Origin: Aquipluma nitroreducens
GTDB lineage: Bacteria; Bacteroidota; Bacteroidia; Bacteroidales; Prolixibacteraceae
Assembly (NCBI RefSeq): GCF_009689585.1
Contig: NZ_AP018694.1
Coordinates: 2,557,001-2,621,000, forward strand
Reading direction: 5' to 3'
Length of the DNA stretch: 64,000 bases
The notes under the pieces were generated by a model. It was not told the origin of the DNA. It did not search any database and saw nothing but the letters and a program-made list of their open reading frames with translations. A program made the translations under genes and the position numbers. Each line of letters begins with the position of its first letter. Position 1 is the first letter of the stretch. Below, piece after piece: positions 36,450-44,112 of this stretch.

Positions 36450-36643
36450 AGCTAAATTGTTAATGACATCGTAGTTCAGGCAAATATAGATTAAAAAATG
36501 TGAATATTTCTGATACTTTTGATTTCAAATTATCCTGAAAATGTCACTATTTAGTAGGGTTTGCTCTAACTTTTTCGGATATATGACAGCATTTTTTTTC
36601 TTTTTGAAGTGTATAAAACATTGGTATTTAATCGACTTGTAAT

Positions 36644-39100
36644 ATGAAACAATATCTGGTTTTAATTGCATTCCTTATGTCGGTGAAGGTGAGTTTGGGA
36701 CAGGAATTGTGGAAGAAAGAAGCCATTAAAATGCCACCGTCGGTTTGTTATGCCTCTCCGGAGATTCACAAGTCATTTGTAAAACCGCCGGAAAGACTGA
36801 AAGCTGGTTCAACAAAAAGAGCTACAATTATGGTTGATTTTGTTGGTTTTCCGGAGGATGCAAAGGTAGCTTTTCAATACGCAGTAACGATCTGGCAAGA
36901 TTTAATTTATTCACCTGTTCCGATTCATATTCAGGCGACCTGGGAGAGCCTTGCTTCGGATGTTTTAGGAAGTTGTTCGCCATCTGATTACATTCCTAAT
37001 TTTAACTCGACTCAAATTTGGAATTGTTATTACCCCATTGCATTGGTTGAAAAAATGCTTGGTCAGGAAGTTAATTCTCCGACCGGTTACGAGATAGAAG
37101 CCTCATTCAATAAAGATTTTACAAACTGGTATTTTGGCGTTGACGGCAATACGCCTATTGACAAATATGATTTTGTTTCAACGGTTTTGCACGAACTGAC
37201 TCATGGATTGGGTTTTCACGGTTTCTTTTATTCGGATGGGAGGGGTCGCGGTGGATATGGTACCGATGGTCTGAGCGCTGCATTTGACCAATATGTAATC
37301 AATCAAAATGCAGAAAAACTGGTAAACACAAAGATCTTTACAAATCCATCAGTTAAATTGTATCAAACTTTTACTTCCGGATGGCTTAATTTTAGTACGA
37401 AATTAGACCTGGATTCTTTGCCCAGGCTTTACGCACCAACGACCTGGGATAGCGGTTCGAGCATTTACCATTTGAACGATGATACCTATCCAGCGGGTGA
37501 TTCCAACTCACTAATGACACATGCAATGGGGAAGGGTGAGGCCAATCATAATCCGGGACCCAATACTCTTGCAATTATGTATGATATGGGATGGAAATCG
37601 GTTTCAATTAAACATACGCCGATTAAAGATATTGAATATGTTACTGACCCAATCAATTTTGAAGCGAAAATTGAGAGTGATTACGATCTGGATTCGACCA
37701 AATTATACCTGATTTACTCATCAACCAAATTTGTGAAAAAAGATTCTGTTCGCTTGATGCCAACAAGTAACTCCGCCATTTTCAATGTAAAAATAAAACC
37801 TACCCAAACAGGCGAAATTCAGTATTATTTTTCGGCCAGGGATGTGAAAAAGCGGACATTTGTATTTCCATCCAATTCGCCAACAAGGTATCTGGCTTTT
37901 ACAATTGGAATTGATAAAACCGCACCAGTCATAACGCACGATCCAATTAAGTTTCTTTTGTCATCAAACCCAACGGCAAAAATTACTGCTTTTGTAACTG
38001 ATAATATTGGAATAAAGTCAGTTAAGGTGGCTTACTTTGTTAACGGTGGACTAATCCAGGAGTTAGCATTGGCCAATGATTCAGCAGAGCGGTACATCGG
38101 AAACCTGACTTTCCCCAAAGGATCAGTTAAAGGTGGAGATATTGTCAGTTACCGGATTGTAGCCACCGATATTTCTTCGCAAAGCAACATCGGGTATTTG
38201 CCTTTAACTGGATATAACACCTTTAAAATTGAAGAAATTAAAGATCCCGTCGAGCGGTATATTACAAATTTTGATGCCTTGAATCCCGATTTTATTGGTT
38301 CCGATTTTACTATTTCGAGCGTTACCGGATTCGACAGTCCGGCGTTGAATTCAGCGCATCCGTATTTGAGTCCCGATACCGATAATGAAGAGTTTAATTT
38401 CAGTACAATTTTGAAATTCCCGATCATCCTAAAAAATGGAAAGATGACTTTTGATGAAATTGCATTGGTTGAACCAGGCGAAACGGGTTCTAAATTTGGT
38501 GATGAAAATTTCTGGGATTACGTGATTGTTGAAGGTTCAAAGGATGGTGGAATCAGTTGGAAGCCTTTTGCTGACGGGTACGACAGTAATTTTCAGCCCT
38601 CGTGGCTCAAGTTATGGAACAGTTCAATGTCGGGAAATAATAGCACTGCAGTACCCACCAAAGATTTGTTTGTGAAACATCCTACAATTGATATGCTGGA
38701 AAATGGAAATTTCAGCGTGGGCGATGTTGTTTTGGTTAGGTTTCGGCTATTTTCCGATCCATATTCGCATGGTTGGGGCTGGATTATAGATAATCTGGCC
38801 ATTCAGGATTGGGAAACGGCTGTCAATCCTACGCTTTTATCTTCAGGAGAAGTAATTTGTTTCCCTAATCCGGTAAAAGATCAGTTGAACATCGAGATTA
38901 GTGCAAAAAATACAATCCAGAAGTTGATTCTGAGGGCTTATAATTCGTCAGGAAAGCAGGTTTATATTCAGGATTTCCCCGTCAGATCTAATTTGTTTGA
39001 AACTGCAATTGATGTGAGTAGTTTTATACCTGGCTTATATTTATTTACTTTCGAACCTGAAAAAGGAGAGGTAATTACCCGGAAAATATTAGTTCAATAA
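36644..39100 (+). CDS. Secreted metzincin-like metalloprotease with T9SS sorting domain
   Basis: An 818-residue secreted protein: signal peptide (1-19), then a catalytic region with the zinc motif HELTHGLGFH at residues 183-192, fitting the HExxHxxGxxH metzincin pattern. Downstream are two or three beta-sandwich domains (about 325-560) and a jellyroll-like region with GDVVLVRFRLF and GWGWIIDNL. The C-terminus (about 735-818, starting CFPNPVKDQLNIEI and ending RKILVQ) is a type A type IX secretion sorting domain, so the protein should be exported and anchored or released outside the cell. Preceded by a 194-base AT-rich gap with no gene. Confidence 0.9.
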   Translation: MKQYLVLIAFLMSVKVSLGQELWKKEAIKMPPSVCYASPEIHKSFVKPPERLKAGSTKRATIMVDFVGFPEDAKVAFQYAVTIWQDLIYSPVPIHIQATWESLASDVLGSCSPSDYIPNFNSTQIWNCYYPIALVEKMLGQEVNSPTGYEIEASFNKDFTNWYFGVDGNTPIDKYDFVSTVLHELTHGLGFHGFFYSDGRGRGGYGTDGLSAAFDQYVINQNAEKLVNTKIFTNPSVKLYQTFTSGWLNFSTKLDLDSLPRLYAPTTWDSGSSIYHLNDDTYPAGDSNSLMTHAMGKGEANHNPGPNTLAIMYDMGWKSVSIKHTPIKDIEYVTDPINFEAKIESDYDLDSTKLYLIYSSTKFVKKDSVRLMPTSNSAIFNVKIKPTQTGEIQYYFSARDVKKRTFVFPSNSPTRYLAFTIGIDKTAPVITHDPIKFLLSSNPTAKITAFVTDNIGIKSVKVAYFVNGGLIQELALANDSAERYIGNLTFPKGSVKGGDIVSYRIVATDISSQSNIGYLPLTGYNTFKIEEIKDPVERYITNFDALNPDFIGSDFTISSVTGFDSPALNSAHPYLSPDTDNEEFNFSTILKFPIILKNGKMTFDEIALVEPGETGSKFGDENFWDYVIVEGSKDGGISWKPFADGYDSNFQPSWLKLWNSSMSGNNSTAVPTKDLFVKHPTIDMLENGNFSVGDVVLVRFRLFSDPYSHGWGWIIDNLAIQDWETAVNPTLLSSGEVICFPNPVKDQLNIEISAKNTIQKLILRAYNSSGKQVYIQDFPVRSNLFETAIDVSSFIPGLYLFTFEPEKGEVITRKILVQ

Positions 39101-39112
39101 CGGTGAAATGGA

Positions 39113-39250
39113 GTCCACTCCGAAAGGTCAAAAAACCCCTAAATCCCCTGAAGGGGACTTTAAAGGTTCATTGGTTTTCAACGAGTTCCCCTTTAGGGGT
39201 CAGGGGTGAGGAAGTTGAAAATCAATGAACTCAGAACTTTCGGAGTAGAC
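39113..39250. repeat. MITE-like hairpin repeat, 138 bp
   Basis: The ends are 14-base inverted repeats, GTCCACTCCGAAAG (39113-39126) and CTTTCGGAGTAGAC (39237-39250), differing at one base. Inside, 39166-39182 pairs with 39214-39230 over 17 bases with one G-U pair, and CCCCTTTAGGGG forms a further hairpin at 39188-39199. The nested structure with imperfect terminal repeats looks like a small non-autonomous mobile element or REP-type repeat. No coding capacity. Confidence 0.7.
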
Positions 39251-39367
39251 TTATGAATTGGATATCGCAACTTTAAATATTTGTTAAGCTTCGGAACGTA
39301 AAAATCAGTTTATTAATGGTTTATTGAAATTAATTACGGATATGCAGTTCTTTTTCTTTCCTGAAAT

Positions 39368-39396
39368 TTTGATTTGAAATAAAAACTCTATATTTG
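39368..39396 (+). promoter_or_regulatory. Promoter of the aromatic amino acid operon
   Basis: TTTG at 39368-39371 and TATATTTG at 39389-39396 match the Bacteroidota -33 and -7 elements, spaced 17 bases (usual 19 or so). Transcription would start near 39403, just ahead of the leader peptide ATG at 39416. Confidence 0.7.
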
Positions 39397-39415
39397 CCAA
39401 CATATTGAAAGCAAA

Positions 39416-39490
39416 ATGAAACGTACAGGTAACAACAGTTTTTATTATTGGTTTTATTACTTCTGTTCTCAAATCGGGATCGGCTGGTAA
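39416..39490 (+). CDS. Aromatic amino acid leader peptide (24 residues)
   Basis: A short frame opens with ATG at 39416 and stops with TAA at 39488-39490. Residues 9-16 read FYYWFYYF, eight aromatic residues in a row (three Phe, four Tyr, one Trp), and the last residue is again Trp. A strong terminator follows 30 bases later and the next genes make aromatic amino acids. This is the pattern of a transcription-attenuation leader: a ribosome stalled on scarce charged aromatic tRNA would expose an alternative pairing. Chance is very unlikely. Confidence 0.9.
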   Translation: MKRTGNNSFYYWFYYFCSQIGIGW

Positions 39491-39517
39491 TGTCTTGTTG
39501 TTACAAAAAGATATTTT

Positions 39518-39553
39518 ACAAAAGGGTCCCGTGTTAAACGGGGCCCTTTTTTT
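39518..39553 (+). terminator. Attenuator terminator of the aromatic operon
   Basis: GGGTCCCG (39524-39531) pairs with CGGGGCCC (39539-39546), extended by A-T pairs on both sides, and is followed by seven T residues (39547-39553). An alternative pairing can occupy its left arm: CGGGATC (39475-39481, inside the leader peptide) with 39525-39531. A second pairing, GTAACAACA (39429-39437) with TGTTGTTAC (39495-39503), could switch according to ribosome position. Confidence 0.88.
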
Positions 39554-39554
39554 A

Positions 39555-39681
39555 TTTAGCCCCCTTCCCGTTCCCACAAATGGGGGAAGGCTTTGGGAGG
39601 TAGTTTGATAAAATATAACTGAAATAAGCAATTGCCTTTTTTAAGCCTCCCCTTTTGGGGGAGGTTTGGAGGGGGCTTAAA
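39555..39681. repeat. Hairpin-rich repeat between attenuator and prephenate dehydrogenase
   Basis: The ends, TTTAGCCCCCTTCC (39555-39568) and GGAGGGGGCTTAAA (39668-39681), are near-perfect inverted repeats. Inner hairpins include CCTTCCC with GGGGGAAGG and CCTCCCC with GGGGGAGG. This G/C-block composition differs sharply from its surroundings. It resembles the short mobile intergenic repeats common in Bacteroidota. It ends 10 bases before the prephenate dehydrogenase start and would be in its mRNA leader. Confidence 0.65.
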
Positions 39682-39691
39682 ATATACGTAT

Positions 39692-40585
39692 ATGAAACTT
39701 ACAGTTATTGGTTTGGGATTGATTGGAGGCTCGATGGCAATCGATCTTCGGAAAGCCAGATTTACGCAAGAAATTACCGGCGTGGATGCCAATCCTGAAA
39801 ATGCTCATGAAGCGTTGCGTTTGGGAATAATTGACCGTATTGATTCGCTTGAAGGTGCTGTAGAGAAAGCCGATATGGTAATTATTGCCATTCCGGTTGA
39901 TAAAGTTTTGAATACTTTGACTACAGTCCTTGATTTGATTTCAGACCAGACTACTGTAATTGATGTGGGTTCGACTAAAAAGCTGATTGCCCAGGCTGTC
40001 GAAAATCATCCGAAGCGTAGAAATTATGTGGCTGCACATCCAATGTCGGGCACCGAAAATTCAGGTCCAACAGCTGCTTTGGAAGGTTTGTTCGAAGGTA
40101 AAATCAACATCATTTGCGATCAGGAAAAATGTGGCCCGCAGCATTTGGCCTTTGCTGAAAAGGTGTTTCAGGTGTTGGGAATGGACATAGCTTACATGAC
40201 TTCCGATGAGCAGGATCACAGCACAGCTTTTATCTCGCATCTTCCACATGCTGCTGCTTTTGCCCTGGCCAATGCTGTACTCGATAAAGAAGACCGCGAA
40301 ATTATTTTCGATCTGGCAAGTGGAGGTTTCAACTCAACGGTTCGTTTGGCCAAGAGTTCTCCTGAAATGTGGGGTCCAATTTTTCAACAAAACAAGCAAT
40401 ACATTGTTGAATCGCTCGATGTTTACATCAAACACCTGAAAGCATTCCGGAAAAGTATTGAATCTGATCCTCAGGAAATGATGGCTTTGATGAAAAATGC
40501 CAACCGAATTCGTGGAATTTTAGCTGGCGACAGCGATTCGCTCGTAAAAAATGAAAAGACAATAGTTAAACTTTATACCAAATAA
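39692..40585 (+). CDS. tyrA: Prephenate dehydrogenase
   Basis: A 297-residue NAD(P)-dependent dehydrogenase. Rossmann motif: VIGLGLIGGSMAIDL; active-site region: AAHPMSGTENSGP; helical C-terminus: SHLPHAAAFALANAV. It converts prephenate to 4-hydroxyphenylpyruvate for tyrosine. The ATG at 39692 starts right at the conserved strand; an upstream ATG at 39632 would read through the repeat and is rejected. It is the first structural gene of the attenuated operon, two bases before the DAHP synthase gene. Confidence 0.95.
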   Translation: MKLTVIGLGLIGGSMAIDLRKARFTQEITGVDANPENAHEALRLGIIDRIDSLEGAVEKADMVIIAIPVDKVLNTLTTVLDLISDQTTVIDVGSTKKLIAQAVENHPKRRNYVAAHPMSGTENSGPTAALEGLFEGKINIICDQEKCGPQHLAFAEKVFQVLGMDIAYMTSDEQDHSTAFISHLPHAAAFALANAVLDKEDREIIFDLASGGFNSTVRLAKSSPEMWGPIFQQNKQYIVESLDVYIKHLKAFRKSIESDPQEMMALMKNANRIRGILAGDSDSLVKNEKTIVKLYTK

Positions 40586-40587
40586 TC

Positions 40588-41679
40588 ATGGCGTTAGAAT
40601 TAGAAATTAATCCAATTAAGCACTGGTTGCCACAAATTAACAACCCGCTTATTATTGCTGGTCCTTGCAGCCTCGAAACCGAAGAGCAGGCCATGGATAC
40701 AGCCAAGCAACTTGCAAAAGATCATCGTGTATTTGTATATCGTGGTGGAGTTTGGAAACCACGCACTCGTCCCGGAAGCTTCGAAGGTATCGGAAGCATT
40801 GGCCTGAAATGGTTGCAAATGGTTCGCGAAGAAACCGGAATGCCTGTTGGAACTGAAGTTGCCAATGCGCAACATGCCGAAGAAGCCCTGAAAGCTGGGT
40901 TGGATGTTCTGTGGATTGGTGCCCGTTCAACGGCTAGCCCTTTTGTGGTTCAGGAAATCGCCGATGTTGTCAGAGGTACCGATGCGGTAGTTATGGTGAA
41001 AAATCCGGTTAATCCCGATGTTCAACTTTGGGTTGGAGCGTTCGAACGGCTTAGTCAGGCCGGAATTAAAAATCTGGTGGCCATTCACCGCGGTTTTACG
41101 CCTTTCCGCGAAACCGAATACCGGAACTATCCAAACTGGAAAACCGTAATCGAATTGCGCCGTATCATGCCGAATTTGCCAATTATCTGCGATCCGAGTC
41201 ACATTGGTGGCAAACGCGAATATTTGTACGACATTAGCCAGAAAGCATTCGATATGGGCATGGAAGGGCTGATGATCGAATCGCACCGCGACCCGTCGTG
41301 CGCGCTGAGCGACAAAGAGCAGCAACTTACACCAACCGATTTGGCTAAATTACTAGATCGTTTAATCATCCGTAACGTAAAAACCGACAATAAACTGTTC
41401 GAAAATCAACTCGAATTGTTGCGTAACCGCATTGATGCGCTCGACCGTGAATTGCTCGAAACCCTTTCGTCGCGAATGGAAATTGCGCGCCAGATTGGTC
41501 AGTATAAAAAAGAGAATAACGTCACTGCGTTTCAGGTTGGCCGTTTTGCTGAACTGATGGAAAAACGCATGAAACTGGGCGAAAGTCTCAACCTGGACCG
41601 GAACCTGGTTCAATTGCTATTCCAGCACATCCACGAAGATTCGGTGCGTATGCAAACCGAGATCATGGACAAAGAATAG
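40588..41679 (+). CDS. Bifunctional DAHP synthase / chorismate mutase type II
   Basis: A 363-residue fusion. Residues about 1-255 are a KDO8P-type (Ibeta) 3-deoxy-7-phosphoheptulonate synthase, with IIAGPCSLE, RGGVWKPRTRPGSFEG and DPSHIGGKREY. Residues about 265-355 are an AroQ-type chorismate mutase (LELLRNRIDALDRELLETLS). It catalyses the first step of the shikimate pathway and the branch step to prephenate, so with the dehydrogenase before it the operon covers entry and tyrosine exit. Fusion of this order is standard in Bacteroidota. The gene is noticeably more GC-rich than the genes 10 kb upstream. Confidence 0.96.
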   Translation: MALELEINPIKHWLPQINNPLIIAGPCSLETEEQAMDTAKQLAKDHRVFVYRGGVWKPRTRPGSFEGIGSIGLKWLQMVREETGMPVGTEVANAQHAEEALKAGLDVLWIGARSTASPFVVQEIADVVRGTDAVVMVKNPVNPDVQLWVGAFERLSQAGIKNLVAIHRGFTPFRETEYRNYPNWKTVIELRRIMPNLPIICDPSHIGGKREYLYDISQKAFDMGMEGLMIESHRDPSCALSDKEQQLTPTDLAKLLDRLIIRNVKTDNKLFENQLELLRNRIDALDRELLETLSSRMEIARQIGQYKKENNVTAFQVGRFAELMEKRMKLGESLNLDRNLVQLLFQHIHEDSVRMQTEIMDKE

Positions 41680-41703
41680 ATAAGAAGTCAAAAGACCTAA
41701 ATT

Positions 41704-41745
41704 GAAAGCCGGTTGGGAATATTTTCCTGACCGGCTTTCTTTTTG
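41704..41745 (+). terminator. Terminator of the aromatic operon
   Basis: GAAAGCCGGT (41704-41713) pairs with ACCGGCTTTC (41730-41739), with extra pairing inside, followed by a T-rich tract. It ends the prephenate dehydrogenase / DAHP synthase transcript. Confidence 0.88.
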
Positions 41746-41832
41746 AATCTAATCTTTCAGATATTTACGAAATTCCTGTAACCTTTTCGTTTTACCAAGG
41801 TTAACAGATTAAGCAAATAAACACATCGATAA

Positions 41833-42384
41833 TTGGAGACACTCTCGGATAATGCGCTAATGCAGAAGGTAAAAAATGGTGACATTGATAAAATGGGCCT
41901 CCTCTATGAACGTTATCATCGTCATTTATACCGGTTTCTTTATAATATGACGCGTCAAAAAGAGTTAAGTGAAGATTTGGTTCAGAATGTTTTTATCCGG
42001 ATGTTGAAATATAACGATGGATTTCAGGGCTATGGTGAATTTAAGACCTGGATGTATCGGATTGCCAGAAACACCCTGTACGATCATTTCAAAAAGGTGA
42101 AAAGTACGCCGGTTCATACCGATGTGAAGGATTATGAAACAAAAATAGCAGGGGAGCAGTTTTCTGATGCACAAATTGAAAAGGAGCAGGAGTTAAAATT
42201 ATTGGAGGTGGCAATGGAAAAATTGAGTACAGAAAACAGGGAACTACTGTTTTTATGCCGTTTTGAGGAGTTGAAATATAATGAAATTGCGAAAATACTG
42301 AACACGACTGAAGGTGCAATAAAAGTTAGAATTCATCGTGCATTGAACCAGTTGAAAAGCAATTATTTGGAAATTGATCATTAA
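41833..42384 (+). CDS. ECF-type RNA polymerase sigma factor
   Basis: A 183-residue sigma-70 family ECF factor: region 2 (about 22-90: LYERYHRHLYRFLYNM, GYGEFKTWMYRIARNTLYDHF, cited in parts) and region 4 (about 125-175: EELKYNEIAKILNTTEGAIKVRI, cited by its start). The start appears to be TTG at 41833, because family members begin a dozen residues before the first ATG. The next gene, 11 bases on, is its probable anti-sigma factor. An upstream GTAACCTT/AAGGTTAAC dyad (41778-41805) may be an autoregulatory site. Confidence 0.93.
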   Translation: METLSDNALMQKVKNGDIDKMGLLYERYHRHLYRFLYNMTRQKELSEDLVQNVFIRMLKYNDGFQGYGEFKTWMYRIARNTLYDHFKKVKSTPVHTDVKDYETKIAGEQFSDAQIEKEQELKLLEVAMEKLSTENRELLFLCRFEELKYNEIAKILNTTEGAIKVRIHRALNQLKSNYLEIDH

Positions 42385-42394
42385 AATAACAAAC

Positions 42395-43213
42395 ATGGAA
42401 TGCAAAGAATACAGAGAACAATTTACTTCACTACTGACGGATTCAATTCCGCAGGCGCAGCGAAGTGAGATTGAAAGCCATCTGGAAGGTTGTGCAAATT
42501 GCCGGGAAGAATTTGAGTCAGCCCAAAAGATTTGGTATCTCATGGGAGAAATGACCCAGCCTGAACCTTCTGCGACTATGCAGTCTGATTTTAATGCTAT
42601 TCTTTCTGAATTCAAAAAAGAACAGAAGATTCGAAAAAATCTTTTGGATGAATGGATGAACAAGCTTCGTGAGTTTTTGTATCTGCAGGTACAGCCTCGT
42701 CTGGCTTATAGCCTTCTGTTGGTTGCATTTGGCTTGGTTGCAGGATATTTTTTACATCAACCCGGGCAATCGGCAATAGCTTACAACAAACAGATTGATT
42801 CGCTCACATCTCAGGTTTCAGAAATGAAGCAGGTTATGATGTTCTCTCTTTTGCAGGATCCTTCGGCTTCGCAGCGTATGCGCGCCGTTGCCTATACTGA
42901 AGAGATCGACAATGTTGATCTTAAAGTGATCAATGCTTTGTTTACGACACTGAACGAGGATCCGAATGTGAATGTACGGCTTGCAACCCTTGACGCTCTG
43001 GTAAAATTGGCAGATGAACCGAAAGTCCGTGAAGGTCTTGTGCGGAGTATTGACCTCCAGGATTCGCCCCTGATGCAAACAGCTATAGCCGATGTTATGG
43101 TTCGGTTGCAAGAGAAAAGTTCAGTTCGATCTTTAAAGAAGTTACTGGATAAAAAAGATCTGAATGAGATGGTTAAGTTCAATATCGAAAAAAGTATTCA
43201 AAGACTGATCTAA
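42395..43213 (+). CDS. Zinc-finger anti-sigma factor with HEAT repeats
   Basis: A 272-residue membrane protein from ATG 42395 (MECKEYREQF). The N-terminal cytoplasmic domain is a zf-HC2/ZAS anti-sigma finger, H-x3-C-x2-C in SHLEGCANCREEF. One transmembrane helix lies near residues 105-123 (AYSLLLVAFGLVAGYFL). Outside the membrane the chain ends in HEAT-like helical repeats (about 165-270: VRLATLDALVKLADEPKVR, cited by start). It should hold the preceding ECF factor. The HEAT domain as sensor is inference. Confidence 0.85.
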   Translation: MECKEYREQFTSLLTDSIPQAQRSEIESHLEGCANCREEFESAQKIWYLMGEMTQPEPSATMQSDFNAILSEFKKEQKIRKNLLDEWMNKLREFLYLQVQPRLAYSLLLVAFGLVAGYFLHQPGQSAIAYNKQIDSLTSQVSEMKQVMMFSLLQDPSASQRMRAVAYTEEIDNVDLKVINALFTTLNEDPNVNVRLATLDALVKLADEPKVREGLVRSIDLQDSPLMQTAIADVMVRLQEKSSVRSLKKLLDKKDLNEMVKFNIEKSIQRLI

Positions 43214-43235
43214 ATCTAAAATTCAAAAAAAAATT

Positions 43236-44102
43236 ATGAAAACAGTTATAGTTGCCTGTTTAATGGGATTGGGAATGCTATGCTCCATTCCAAAGGCAAA
43301 TGCCAAAGAATTTAAAGAACATTTGAGTAAGGAATTCACTGCTTCAGGTAATGTATCCCGAACATATTTATTCATTTACAACATATTTGGATTTATTAAA
43401 GTGGAGGGATATGCCGGAAATAAAGTGCTGCTCGAAATGGACAAAAGCATATCAGCCGATGATGACAAAACGTTAGAATTAGGCAAAAAGGAATTCAAGC
43501 TTGGCTTCGACCAGAAAATGGATACTGTTATGGCATATATTGCAGAACCCTTTGATTCGCGTCCTAGGTCAATCAGACAACATGGTGAAAATCAACGCAA
43601 TATTGAATACAGTTACAAAGTGAATTTTACCGTGAAGGTGCCATATGGAACCAATCTTCATATCTCAACGGTGAATGATGGCGTAATTACGGTTGAGAAT
43701 GTCAGCGGAACACTGAATATCAGTAATGTGAATGAAGGTATATCAGTTAAAAATGCAAAAGGGACAACCATTGCTCATACGGTAAACGGTAATATTTCAG
43801 TTAATTACCTTAGCAATCCACCAGAAGCATCCTCTTATCATACAATTAATGGCGATATCCGGGTTAGCTATCAGCCCGACTTTTCAGCCGACCTTACTTT
43901 TAAAAGTATGCATGGTGATTTTTTTACCGATTTTACCGAGGCCAAAATGCTTTCGCCAACGACCACAAAAATTCAGGATTTGAAAGGCCACGAGGCCGTT
44001 TATAAACTGAATACAATTACCACCGTTCGTTTTGGAAAAGGTGGGAAAACATTCAAATTTGAAACACTTAATGGCAATGTTTACATTAAAAAGCAATCTT
44101 AA
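43236..44102 (+). CDS. DUF4097 family beta-repeat protein
   Basis: A 288-residue exported protein (signal peptide 1-23, ending ANAK). It has a right-handed beta repeat with units such as TVNDGVITVENVSG, NVNEGISVKNAKG and HTVNGNISV, typical of DUF4097 putative adhesins. It belongs to the sigma/anti-sigma operon. It is a paralogue of the next gene, sharing the TVNDG-x-I-x-VENV and TVNG motifs in the same order. Role unknown. Confidence 0.83.
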   Translation: MKTVIVACLMGLGMLCSIPKANAKEFKEHLSKEFTASGNVSRTYLFIYNIFGFIKVEGYAGNKVLLEMDKSISADDDKTLELGKKEFKLGFDQKMDTVMAYIAEPFDSRPRSIRQHGENQRNIEYSYKVNFTVKVPYGTNLHISTVNDGVITVENVSGTLNISNVNEGISVKNAKGTTIAHTVNGNISVNYLSNPPEASSYHTINGDIRVSYQPDFSADLTFKSMHGDFFTDFTEAKMLSPTTTKIQDLKGHEAVYKLNTITTVRFGKGGKTFKFETLNGNVYIKKQS

Positions 44103-44112
44103 TATACAGATT

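Noticed and set aside
39632-39691. Earlier ATG for prephenate dehydrogenase
   Set aside because: The added residues would be encoded by the hairpin repeat and are not part of the Rossmann fold start.
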